A stretch of DNA of 17,583 nucleotides from CADEGZ01 sp035443705 (GTDB lineage: Bacteria; Pseudomonadota; Gammaproteobacteria; UBA6186; Azoamicaceae). Below are positions 1-6,879 of this stretch, in pieces. The position numbers were made by a program, and so were the translations under genes. The notes under the pieces are model-generated. The model was not told the origin of the DNA and did no database searches. It saw only the letters and a list, made by a program, of their open reading frames with translations. The stretch is taken from positions 1 to 17,583 of the forward strand of contig DAORSV010000032.1 in NCBI GenBank assembly GCA_035443705.1, written 5' to 3'. Numbering within the stretch: position 1 is the first letter of the stretch; every line of letters begins with the position of its first letter.

Positions 1-364
1 TTCTTATTTTGTCTTTGCTCAATGGTCAAACAGCTTTTAGTTTTGTGAGCATTTGCCCTTTAATTTTTCGTGTATATGCACACTACATTTTGTGTGTGCA
101 TACGTATATTTTTTTTTAATTTAAGTGTAATTACACGCACATAATTAAAAAATTTATCAATCAATTGTAAATAAAAACTTAAACTAGAATGAGGGTTTCA
201 AAATTTATTAATTAAGTCTCTGCAGGTTACGTTTGGTTGGATCTACATTTTTCTACGTGCGCTTTAAAAAATTAGTTAATCCTAACTTTAATCTGTTCAC
301 CAATAATTTTGGATGCATGCTTGTTGTTCTACCGTATACTTTTTATTTTTCTCTTATGGGTACT
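1..364. other. AT-rich non-coding region with dyads
   Basis: I see no convincing gene here. It holds a 9-bp inverted repeat (75-83 with 94-102, TATGCACAC/GTGTGCATA) followed by a T-rich run at 109-118, which could act as a weak terminator or simply be structured DNA. A perfect 12-bp palindrome GTGTAATTACAC lies at 125-136. The stretches 69-83 and 91-109 alternate pyrimidine and purine without interruption. A 13-base string at 313-325 (ATGCATGCTTGTT) recurs at 14750-14762. If the molecule is circular, bases 1-48 could complete the open frame that leaves the right edge of the window. Confidence 0.5.
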
Positions 365-573
365 ATGTTTGAAAAATTGACTAAACTAAAAAACGAATTG
401 AAGATTTAGGATTTAAACATTTAGCCATTGAAGTGGAGGGAAATCTAGATCAAAATAATATTCCAACATTGTATAGATGGGGCCACACATTTTATGTGCT
501 CGATACTGCAGGATTATTCAAATGGGTTTCGGATTACTTTAATCGAATAGAAATTATAAAAAATTCTATTTAA
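365..573 (+). pseudogene. Small hypothetical gene broken by a one-base frameshift
   Basis: Two overlapping open stretches join into one plausible protein of about 69 residues. The first starts at ATG 365 (or ATG 356, same frame) with MFEKLTKLK and stops at 407-409. The second is open from 385 and ends at TAA 571-573, with RWGHTFYVLDTAGLFKWV in its middle. Adding a single A to the A6 run at 388-393 fuses them as ...KLKKRIEDLGFKHLAIEVEG.... I do not recognise the family. The stop lies five bases before the convergent stop of the nuclease gene at 579. There is no strong ribosome binding site. It could be a real decayed gene or a homopolymer sequencing error. Confidence 0.45.
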
Positions 574-578
574 AAAAT

Positions 579-1625
579 TCACTCTGCCTCTTCCAAACGG
601 CGATTTTCCCATTCAATGAAACTAGTTAATTCTTTTTCTGATGGTAGAACAGTTTGATATTTAGACGCAAACAATTGCTTGCTTTCTTTGAGTACAGAAT
701 ATTTAACCATTGCTTCATCTTTATCCGTACACAGAATAATTCCTAAGGTTGGGTTATCATCTGGATTACGTTTCAATTCATCAAACATACGTACATACAT
801 ATCCATTTGGCCAATATCTTGGTGTGTTAGTTTTTCAGTTTTAAGGTCGACAATGACGAAGCATTTCAGCAGAAAATTATAAAACACCAGATCCACGTAA
901 AAATGCGAGGTTTCTGTGCTCACGCGCATTTGCCGTGCAACAAAACAAAAGCCTTTTCCGAGTTCCAATAAGAACTTTTGTAAATGACCGATAATGTTTG
1001 ATTCTAGTATAGATTCTTTACCTGTTAAATCATCTGGTACATCTAAAAATTCCAATATGTACGGGTCTTTGATAAATGTTGAAGAATTGTCTACTGGTTG
1101 GTTGTTCAATCCATTTTGAGAAGAAAGCAACCGACGGTAATAACCGCTTTTAATGTTACGTTCTAAAAGTCGAGTACTCCAATTTTGAGAACTTGCTTCT
1201 TGCAAATAATATTGACGCTCTTTTTCGTTATCTAGACGCATAATCAGGCGTAAATGCGTCCACCCTAGATTCTCTACTCGCTGCGTAGAGAATTGCTCAA
1301 AATTAGGAAAAATGATATAAAATTGCTTAAAATTCCAGAGATTTGCTATCGAAAAGCCCTTTCCAAAACAATCAGTTAAATAGCGAGATAATTTAACTAT
1401 GAGTTGTTCGCCATACTCGGCTCGTGTTTTACCCTGCTGTTCTTGTTCAACAATGCGTTTTCCTATTTGCCAATAGGTCTTAACCATGACTCTATTTACA
1501 GAACTATAAGCTGCCTCACGTCCAGCATGCAGTAAACTACGTATGTCTATAAAGAATTGATCTTCACTGCTTGAATCTTTTTTATCTACCACCGCATCGC
1601 TCATTTTCATCAAGGTTATATGCAT
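579..1625 (-). CDS. YhcG/DUF1016-type PD-(D/E)XK nuclease domain protein
   Basis: Predicted nuclease of the YhcG (DUF1016) family. From ATG 1625 it is 348 aa, close to the usual family length. Residues about 25-170 form the helical DUF1016 N-terminal domain (GREAAYSSVNRVMVKTYWQI; LGWTHLRLIMRL). Residues about 200-330 form the PD-(D/E)XK fold, with D245 in FYVDLVFYN, D260 and K262 in VIVDLKTEKL, and a following Q273, so the catalytic set looks intact. The open frame extends to GTG 1643, but a perfect -10 box (TATAAT, 1629-1634) lies between that codon and ATG 1625. The true start is therefore 1625 or the in-frame ATGs at 1610 or 1604; none has a good Shine-Dalgarno. Such proteins are common beside restriction systems and on plasmids, but no restriction partner is present. 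The biological role of the family is poorly defined. Confidence 0.85.
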   Translation of the reverse strand: MHITLMKMSDAVVDKKDSSSEDQFFIDIRSLLHAGREAAYSSVNRVMVKTYWQIGKRIVEQEQQGKTRAEYGEQLIVKLSRYLTDCFGKGFSIANLWNFKQFYIIFPNFEQFSTQRVENLGWTHLRLIMRLDNEKERQYYLQEASSQNWSTRLLERNIKSGYYRRLLSSQNGLNNQPVDNSSTFIKDPYILEFLDVPDDLTGKESILESNIIGHLQKFLLELGKGFCFVARQMRVSTETSHFYVDLVFYNFLLKCFVIVDLKTEKLTHQDIGQMDMYVRMFDELKRNPDDNPTLGIILCTDKDEAMVKYSVLKESKQLFASKYQTVLPSEKELTSFIEWENRRLEEAE

Positions 1626-1628
1626 AGT

Positions 1629-1659
1629 ATTATACACCCCCACAACTCCTGTGGGAAAA
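1629..1659 (-). promoter_or_regulatory. Putative promoter of the DUF1016 gene with a dyad in its spacer
   Basis: Read leftward, a perfect TATAAT sits at 1629-1634, with a weak -35 (TTCCCA, 4 of 6 to consensus) 17 bases upstream. The spacer contains a 6-bp inverted repeat, CCCACA (1639-1644) and TGTGGG (1650-1655), where a repressor could bind. The -10 is only three bases from ATG 1625, so that codon would give a nearly leaderless message. Confidence 0.45.
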
Positions 1660-1948
1660 TTGTGGGCATCAATTGTGCAAAGCTATGCATTTTGCTGCAA
1701 ATCGTAGCGGGATCCACGGTAAATATGTGCATGCCACCGGTGGATCGTTTGCATGTGCGGAGTAGACATACTATAGTAATGTACATTTTTATCTTTGTTG
1801 GTTCTCTAATTTAAATCAATCGCGCTTTTCCTTAATTAATATGGATACAATATTGTCACAAAAAGTTCTTGCATGTGTACGCGCATATATTCCAATTCGA
1901 TGAAATATCATCCACAATCTTAATTTGGTTTTTTAATTATTTAGGAAA
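1644..1948. other. Intergenic region between nuclease and rep genes
   Basis: No gene is supported here. It holds a perfect 10-bp palindrome CCACCGGTGG (1734-1743) and a 21-base run of strictly alternating pyrimidine and purine (1870-1890). A sequence one mismatch from the DnaA box, TCATCCACA, lies at 1908-1916. I see no clear hairpin-plus-T-tract terminator after the rep stop. Confidence 0.4.
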
Positions 1949-3259
1949 TTAATTTTTTTTCATTGACAGATATTCTAGAAATGATTCAATTTTCGGAAAT
2001 TTTAAACTTATGGCTTTGCAATCTTTAGTAGATAAAATGTAAGTTTTAATTGACAAGAATATATCCGGATTCTCTATCCAATCTTCTGAATCTAGCTTTA
2101 ACTTTGCTTTTTTCCAAGCAGGAAGCATTGACGTTTCATGATGTTCAACCATTTTATTAAACAACTCTAATTTTTCTTCTATTGTAAAAACACGAAGCCA
2201 ATTTTTATATATGTTGTCAACAAAAATTTTATATTCCTTTTTTAGAATGTCTTGCTTTTCCTTCTCTTCTTTATTTTGGAAATAATCATTCTTTGATTCA
2301 TTTGTCATGATATTATTTTTCTTGTAATCATTCTTCAAGGCTGCCTTTAGAAAAGCGGCTATATTGTTAATTTTTGCTTTGGAATCTTGAATCAATGACA
2401 ACTTTTCTAAAATGAATTCCGCATCATATTTTTTTATAATAGAGAGACCATCTTGCTTAGAAAGTCCATATTTAATTAATTTTTCAACGAGATCGTTGCT
2501 TTCATTCTCAATGAGAACATTTGCTTTTGCAGCTTTGTTTTTGTCCACTAGAAATTTAATGTGTGACGGAAATTTCATAGCCTTTCTAATTTCATAAACA
2601 ACGGCGATGTCAGAAGTATTGTTAATTTCTAAAACAGCTGGCTTTAATACCCTTCTGCTAAAATCTCTAAATGTTTTATATTGTCCGTCATTGACTCCCA
2701 TTAACTTTCTAAATATATCAAAACTTATCCAGCCTGATGTTCCACAATTGACGTAACTCATACAATTTTCATACAATGAAAGAGAATAAAGCGATTTAAA
2801 TTTATTTTGGATGGCTAAGCTCACCCTGCTATATAATGACGGTTTAAAAAATAAATTTCTTAATGTTTTGCTATATTCATATTTAATGTTAGTGCCGTCT
2901 ATTTGAACTGAAGCTAATAATGTACAAGCTCTCCAACTTTCGTTGGAATCAAATAATTTTTCATTAACATTTTTATCATTATGCTCGGTTTTTTTTGTAA
3001 CATTCCATTCTATTACTATAGACATCAATTGTGTAATTGTTTGTTTTAATTTTTTATAATCATTTGTTTTCATTGACAAAAGCGATAAAAGTTGCAAAAT
3101 CGTAATTTCATGAAAATCTTTATTTATTAAATCATAATACGCATTATATAGTAAGGTATTGGCCACCTTTCTCTGGAGAAGAGTCATTTGACTATAAGAT
3201 CGTATGGCGGCATTATGTTTTTTAACATAGACTTCCTTTGTTAATGCTAAACTACCCAT
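1949..3259 (-). CDS. Plasmid replication initiator, Rep_3 superfamily
   Basis: Replication initiator protein that would bind the iterons near 5630-5733 and recruit host replication proteins. The 436-aa product opens with VYVKKHNAAIRSYSQMTLLQ, typical of the first winged-helix domain of Rep_3 initiators. The second winged helix spans about 170-235 (GWISFDIFRKLMGV, then YKTFRDFSRRVLKPAVLEIN). Residues about 250-310 (KLIKYGLSKQDGLSIIKKY ... NIAAFLKAALKNDYK) are a C-terminal segment seen in long Rep_3 proteins; the remainder to 436 is an unassigned lysine-rich extension. The protein is longer than the usual 250-330 aa. ATG 3259 has an AAAGGA ribosome site about eight bases away. It is the last gene of the parA-parB-rep operon, 28 bp after parB, with no visible promoter in the gap. 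The gene is distinctly AT-rich. Confidence 0.88.
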   Translation of the reverse strand: MGSLALTKEVYVKKHNAAIRSYSQMTLLQRKVANTLLYNAYYDLINKDFHEITILQLLSLLSMKTNDYKKLKQTITQLMSIVIEWNVTKKTEHNDKNVNEKLFDSNESWRACTLLASVQIDGTNIKYEYSKTLRNLFFKPSLYSRVSLAIQNKFKSLYSLSLYENCMSYVNCGTSGWISFDIFRKLMGVNDGQYKTFRDFSRRVLKPAVLEINNTSDIAVVYEIRKAMKFPSHIKFLVDKNKAAKANVLIENESNDLVEKLIKYGLSKQDGLSIIKKYDAEFILEKLSLIQDSKAKINNIAAFLKAALKNDYKKNNIMTNESKNDYFQNKEEKEKQDILKKEYKIFVDNIYKNWLRVFTIEEKLELFNKMVEHHETSMLPAWKKAKLKLDSEDWIENPDIFLSIKTYILSTKDCKAISLKFPKIESFLEYLSMKKN

Positions 3260-3287
3260 AATTATTCCTTTATTTTTTTCTCATTTC

Positions 3288-4274
3288 TCATGATATACGT
3301 TTCTTAATAAGAAGTTCTATTTCTTGCAATAGGTTAAAAATCTTTGGCGTTGGAAATTTAGGGTCAAACTTTAAAATAGTTTTACCCTGCTTTAAGCTTG
3401 TTATTTTACATACAGGTTTTCCTTCTTCTGAATATATAATTTTAGAAATAACCTCGTCAAATTTTTGTATCTTTTCCTTTTTGTTTGTTTGCACATCTAA
3501 CAATCTTTGTAAGATTTCTTCTGTAGATAGCTTTTCATTTTTTAACTCAAGGGATTTTTCTACCAATGTTTTTTCAGACAATCGATTTTCAGATAATAGT
3601 TTCACCAACTCTAACCCATGTTTCAATGGAAGCCCCTTTGGTCCAGAAACAACAGAAATTATTTCCTTTGGAATTCTTGTTAAAGAAATAATTTTATTCA
3701 ACCAGCTTCTGGTAATTCCAAGCTTTCCAGAAAGCTCACCTTGACTTTTAAACAATCCGCTATCAATCCAAAATTTATATGCCACCGCCATTTCGTACGG
3801 GGCTAGGTCCTCCCTCCCTGCATTTTCTGCATCCATAAATGCCAGAGCATCGGCATCATCTAAATCGGCCTCTAATATTTTAATATTTTTTCCTAAAGAA
3901 GAACACACATAATGCCTTCGGCTTCCATAAATAATTTCATGGCTGTATTGTAAGTTATTTTTTAGTGGCCGAGCTAAAGCAGGAACTAATTGACCTTGTG
4001 AATTTATTTTTTCTCTTAGTTCATTTGTATTCTCTGCATTTAAAAATTCTTGTAACCTAACATTCCCCTTCCAAATTCTACATTTCTTAGTATCTACTAA
4101 CTTTGCTATAAATTTAACTTTTTTTCCAGACGGCAGCTCAAATATTAATGACTCTCCAAATCTATCCGTTGCAGGTCTATCTTCTTTTTTAGAATTTAAT
4201 AATAACTGTTCTGATCCGTCGGGCAATTGATCTATAAATCTTCCTATCGCAGTTCTTGGCTTGGTTTTTTCCAT
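3288..4274 (-). CDS. parB: ParB-family plasmid partition protein
   Basis: Centromere-binding partition protein, partner of the upstream ParA. It is 328 aa. Residues about 45-165 are the ParB/RepB N-terminal domain: GSRRH at 117-121 matches the conserved CTP-contacting GxRR box, and ENAGREDLAPYE (150-161) is the classic second box. A helix-turn-helix follows at about 176-196 (SQGELSGKLGITRSWLNKII). The rest is a likely dimerisation region. The start is certain: ATG directly abuts the parA stop (TAAATG), and an AAGGAG site lies inside the end of parA, so the two are translationally coupled. The family resembles SopB/P1-type ParB rather than chromosomal ParB. Its binding site is not proven; the TGTGTA/TACACA dyads in the tandem repeats at 5864-6180 are candidates. 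Confidence 0.9.
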   Translation of the reverse strand: MEKTKPRTAIGRFIDQLPDGSEQLLLNSKKEDRPATDRFGESLIFELPSGKKVKFIAKLVDTKKCRIWKGNVRLQEFLNAENTNELREKINSQGQLVPALARPLKNNLQYSHEIIYGSRRHYVCSSLGKNIKILEADLDDADALAFMDAENAGREDLAPYEMAVAYKFWIDSGLFKSQGELSGKLGITRSWLNKIISLTRIPKEIISVVSGPKGLPLKHGLELVKLLSENRLSEKTLVEKSLELKNEKLSTEEILQRLLDVQTNKKEKIQKFDEVISKIIYSEEGKPVCKITSLKQGKTILKFDPKFPTPKIFNLLQEIELLIKKRIS

Positions 4275-5441
4275 TTAGAATACTCCTTCGGACACTAAAC
4301 GTTTTGCATATGAAGGCCAAGTACTGCGTATTACAGTTTCTAATTCTCCGTTCACTCTATTAAGGATATCTATAGCTCTTGAATAAGTTTGTTTTACCCT
4401 AATGTCAGTTATTTCGTAAACAGATTTTAGATCTTGACTAGCTCTTGGAATTTCTGCTGTATTACTAAATATACTATTCATAACAAGGTCTCCGCCAAAC
4501 ACTTGACGAATTACTTTTACAAAAGTTTTAGCTTCATCACTTCCATCAAACTTTGATACTAGTAATTTGATAAATTTAAATTCCCGATCACCCAAAGTTT
4601 CCGCTACATCTCTTAACATCGCAAAGAATTCTAATGTTGATGAAAAATCTGCAAACAAAGGAGGGACAGGGATAACTAATCCATCAGCGGCATAAACGAC
4701 ATTCATTGAAATAATGCCAAGTGAAGGCGGTGCATCAATTACAATTAAATCATAATCATTTTTTACAGTTTCAATACCATCTTTTAACATAGTATAAAAT
4801 TGTCTATTTAAAGATCCTGAGGCAGCACGCATAGGAACTGATATTTCTGCTTCATATAGTCCTAAATTGGCAGGAATAATATCTAACCCTTCCCAGGATG
4901 TTTTCAAAATAGAACCCGCAAGTGTACTAACTTCTCCGGTTAAGAATTTAGCAATAGTTGATAACTCTTGATCATCGTCATCCGGAATAATTCCGAAAAA
5001 TTGCGTTGAGGTTGCTTGGCTATCGGTATCCACAAATAATACTTTATAGCCTTGCAAAGCCATATATTGTGCGAAATGTAAACTAGCCGTTGACTTATAA
5101 ACCCCGCCTTTAAAATTAATGAATGCTACTGTTGTAGGGTCATCTCCTTTGCGTCTTCCGGGTCTTTTTTTAAAATAATCTCTACATTCATTGATTTCTT
5201 TTAATGAAAATGTGCGCCTTTTCGACTTTTCGTCTGTTTCAGCTTTAGTTATTTTTCCAGATAATTCTGCTTTGCGGATACTTTCTGTGGAAACGCCTAC
5301 AAGTTTTGCAGCTTCGCTTAATGTAAAAACTCGATTGAGTTTTTTTACTCTGTCTGGTGTAAAATTGGTGTCTTTGATTACTTCAAAGACCTTTTTGCCA
5401 TTTGCGATGCATGCATCTAATACTTTGGTTAGCTGTGCCAT
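4275..5441 (-). CDS. parA: ParA-family partition ATPase with N-terminal DNA-binding domain
   Basis: Type Ia partition ATPase (SopA/P1 ParA-like), 388 aa. Residues 36-75 form a MerR-like helix-turn-helix (FTLSEAAKLVGVSTESIRKA), expected to bind the operon operator. The deviant Walker A motif KGGVYKST is at 111-118, with the next acidic switch at FVDTDSQAT (D138, D140) and Walker B at LIVIDAPPS (D236). The open frame runs up to 5546, but the start was set at ATG 5441 because a good promoter and palindromic operator lie at 5470-5497, upstream of 5441 and inside the longer frame. An AAAGAG sits about ten bases before ATG 5441. It is first in the parA-parB-rep operon and is probably autoregulated. 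Confidence 0.92.
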   Translation of the reverse strand: MAQLTKVLDACIANGKKVFEVIKDTNFTPDRVKKLNRVFTLSEAAKLVGVSTESIRKAELSGKITKAETDEKSKRRTFSLKEINECRDYFKKRPGRRKGDDPTTVAFINFKGGVYKSTASLHFAQYMALQGYKVLFVDTDSQATSTQFFGIIPDDDDQELSTIAKFLTGEVSTLAGSILKTSWEGLDIIPANLGLYEAEISVPMRAASGSLNRQFYTMLKDGIETVKNDYDLIVIDAPPSLGIISMNVVYAADGLVIPVPPLFADFSSTLEFFAMLRDVAETLGDREFKFIKLLVSKFDGSDEAKTFVKVIRQVFGGDLVMNSIFSNTAEIPRASQDLKSVYEITDIRVKQTYSRAIDILNRVNGELETVIRSTWPSYAKRLVSEGVF

Positions 5442-5469
5442 ATGTGTAAACTCTTTGTACCTTTTGTTT

Positions 5470-5497
5470 ACTATACCACGAAATTGGCCAATTTCAA
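5470..5497 (-). promoter_or_regulatory. parA operon promoter with palindromic operator
   Basis: Read leftward, a -35 TTGAAA (5492-5497) and a -10 TATAGT (5470-5475) are separated by 16 bases. A perfect 16-bp palindrome GAAATTGGCCAATTTC (5480-5495) fills the spacer and overlaps the -35. This is the geometry expected for repression by the DNA-binding domain of type Ia ParA. Confidence 0.65.
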
Positions 5498-5510
5498 GAA
5501 TTAAAAAATT

Positions 5511-5523
5511 TATTGGCCAAATT
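5511..5523. promoter_or_regulatory. Second copy of the parA operator core
   Basis: TTGGCCAA recurs at 5513-5520, its centre 29 bp from that of the first operator core (5484-5491), just upstream of the -35. The flanks match the first copy only on one side. Two sites about three helical turns apart suggest cooperative binding. Confidence 0.5.
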
Positions 5524-5540
5524 TGAAATATAAATAATAG

Positions 5541-5557
5541 AAACACACAGTGTGTTT
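5541..5557. repeat. 17-base perfect dyad upstream of parA
   Basis: AAACACAC and GTGTGTTT flank a single central A, a perfect inverted repeat of eight bases per arm. It lies between the parA operators and the iterons. It may be a binding site for ParB, Rep or a host factor; function unknown. Confidence 0.45.
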
Positions 5558-5559
5558 TA

Positions 5560-5738
5560 ATGTTTAACAGAGTTTTATTAGTTTAAAGATTATAACTTTA
5601 TGTTATTTAAAATTATTCTTGCTTTTTTCGTGACAATTTAGGGAAAGAATGTGTCGCTTTAGGGAAAGATACGTGACATTTTAGGGAGAGTTCTGTGACA
5701 AATTAGGGGTCACCTTTATCCTTAATTTGTCACACTGG
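5560..5738. other. oriV: Putative replication origin with iterons
   Basis: An AT-rich stretch (5560-5629) is followed by four direct repeats starting at 5630, 5651, 5673 and 5695, i.e. spaced 21, 22 and 22 bp. They share GTGACA-like starts and a TTAGGGA-like core; the second copy is the most diverged (GTGTCG). An inverted copy ends at 5733, and TGTGACAAATTA (5694-5705) with TAATTTGTCACA (5723-5734) forms 12-bp arms. Helical-turn spacing next to an AT-rich unwinding segment is the hallmark of iteron origins used by Rep_3 initiators. No convincing DnaA box was found inside it. Confidence 0.72.
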
Positions 5739-5863
5739 AATACGGCCTTATTATTTCTCATTTAGTAAATACAATTATTTAGATCCCTTAAAAATTAATG
5801 CATCGTATGAGGGTCTTTATTCCTCTTGTAAAATATAGGTGATTCTTTAGTTTGTCTTCACAG

Positions 5864-6180
5864 GTGTGTAGTGAGTACACAGGCGAGGTTGATTTTGAGG
5901 CAAGTTAATCCTGATCGCAGCTCTCCCTAATTTGTCACATGGGTTCTATTGGTTTGCTTTATGGGGTGTGTAGTGAGTACACAGGCGAGGTTGATTTTGA
6001 GGCAAGTTAATCCTGATCGNNNNNNNNNNNNNNNNNNNNNNNNNNNNNNNNNNNNNNNNNNNNNNNNNNNNNNNNNNNNNNNNNNNNNNNNNNNNNNNNN
6101 NNNNNNNNNNNNNNNNNNNGGTTGATTTTGAGGCAAGTTAATCCTGATCGCAGCTCTCCCTAATTTGTCACATGAGTTCT
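5864..6180. repeat. 102-bp tandem repeat array carrying inverted iterons (contains gap)
   Basis: Copy one starts at 5864 and copy two at 5966, so the period is 102 bp. Copy two runs into the N gap at 6020. A further copy resumes at 6120 and ends near 6180. Each full unit holds the dyad TGTGTA-5-TACACA (5865-5881 in copy one) and an inverted iteron, CTCTCCCTAATTTGTCAC (5921-5938 and 6154-6171). The array could serve as an incompatibility or copy-control locus, as the partition site, or as both. The number of copies is unknown because of the gap. Confidence 0.8.
6020..6119. other. Assembly gap of 100 N
   Basis: Exactly 100 undetermined bases, a conventional placeholder length. The repeat phase on either side does not fit 100: a gap of 71 bases or 71 plus a multiple of 102 would keep the 102-bp register. 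Confidence 0.95.
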
Positions 6181-6514
6181 ATTCTTTAGGTGCTCAAAAG
6201 GTAGTTAAGGGGGTGCCCAACAGCGGTTGTGGTCACTCTCAAATTATGAAAGGCTTAATTGAATATGAAAAATAAGATTCCTTAACGATAAATAGCTAAC
6301 ATAAAATCTCTTATACGAAACAATGCGTAACTGTCAAAGCTCGAGCTTAGAAACTTTTTCTAACGTTTGCTTTACATATTCGCTATTTATGTATTTTGGT
6401 TGGACATACATTAGGATATTTACTGGTTACATAAACTATGAAGGTTCTTCATAGATGGGCTAATCAAAATAGGAAAGCGGGAATTAAACTGTATAAAAAA
6501 ACAGATAACGAGCA
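6181..6514. other. Non-coding stretch between repeat array and TA pair
   Basis: No gene of normal size is supported. A 26-codon frame starts at ATG 6438 (MKVLHRWANQNRKAGIKLYK, stop at 6516-6518) but lacks a clear ribosome site, so I leave it unannotated. No tRNA or other RNA gene was recognised. Confidence 0.35.
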
Positions 6515-6543
6515 TTGATTTTATGTATCCTGTAGGATACTAT
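6515..6543 (+). promoter_or_regulatory. Putative promoter/operator of the HigBA-like TA operon
   Basis: TTGATT (6515-6520) and TACTAT (6538-6543) are spaced by 17 bases. The spacer contains an inverted repeat GTATCC-4-GGATAC (6525-6540), the kind of site bound by the HTH antitoxin for autoregulation. Transcription would start about at the ATG (6549), giving a leaderless toxin message. Confidence 0.5.
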
Positions 6544-6548
6544 TAACT

Positions 6549-6875
6549 ATGATCACTCGACTAAAACAGATTAAGCTTTATGCCACTAAAGGTGGCCAAA
6601 AACCATTTGTTGAGTGGATTGAATCGTTGGATAGCGTTGTTAGATATAGAGTAAAAGAAAGGCTGGATCGCATATCGCTCGGAAATATGGGAGATCATAA
6701 ATACTTGTCTGACGGGATTTCCGAGCTCCGCCTGGATTTTGGTTGTGGGTATAGGATCTATTTTGCGGAAGAAGGGAAAACAGTTATTTTATTACTTTCC
6801 GGCGGAAATAAGTCGAGTCAAAAGAAAGACATAAAAAGAGCAATAGACTATTGGAAAGATTATCAATCGAGGTGA
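6549..6875 (+). CDS. RelE/HigB-type toxin, HI1419 (Gp49-like) family
   Basis: Toxin of a type II toxin-antitoxin pair, predicted to be a ribosome-dependent mRNA interferase of the RelE/ParE fold. At 108 aa it has the usual length. Family landmarks: KPFVEWIESLD (18-28), the positively charged strand ELRLDFGCGYRIYFAE (59-74) with R61 and R69, then the core ILLLSGGNKSSQKKDI (80-95), all typical of HI1419-type addiction killers. The toxin comes first and the antitoxin second, as in higBA-type operons. There is no ribosome binding site before ATG 6549, and the promoter sits immediately upstream, so translation may be leaderless. No residues appear to be missing, so it is probably active and held in check by the next gene. 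Confidence 0.88.
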   Translation: MITRLKQIKLYATKGGQKPFVEWIESLDSVVRYRVKERLDRISLGNMGDHKYLSDGISELRLDFGCGYRIYFAEEGKTVILLLSGGNKSSQKKDIKRAIDYWKDYQSR

Positions 6876-6879
6876 AAAG

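Noticed and set aside
679..882. 67-codon plus-strand frame
   Set aside because: Lies entirely opposite the DUF1016 nuclease gene and has no family or ribosome site.
1620..1814. 64-codon plus-strand frame over the nuclease start
   Set aside because: Overlaps the 5' end and promoter region of the nuclease gene on the other strand, with no recognisable protein features.
2412..2597. Plus-strand frames opposite rep, parB and parA (also 3481-3744 and 5191-5526)
   Set aside because: Shadows of strong minus-strand genes with clear family motifs.
5442..5546. N-terminal extension of ParA up to 5546
   Set aside because: It would include the promoter and operator of the operon, and residues before MAQLTKVLDA look like translated AT-rich regulatory DNA.
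5927..6136. 69-codon minus-strand frame across the gap
   Set aside because: It is open only because the N bases contain no stop; the rest is repeat DNA.
5630..6180. CRISPR array
   Set aside because: Repeats are 21-22 bp without spacers or 102 bp in tandem, and no cas genes are present; iterons and a tandem array explain them.
6477..6488. 12-base match GCGGGAATTAAA with 10010-10021
   Set aside because: Short, isolated identity without matching flanks; both occur in non-coding DNA and may be chance.
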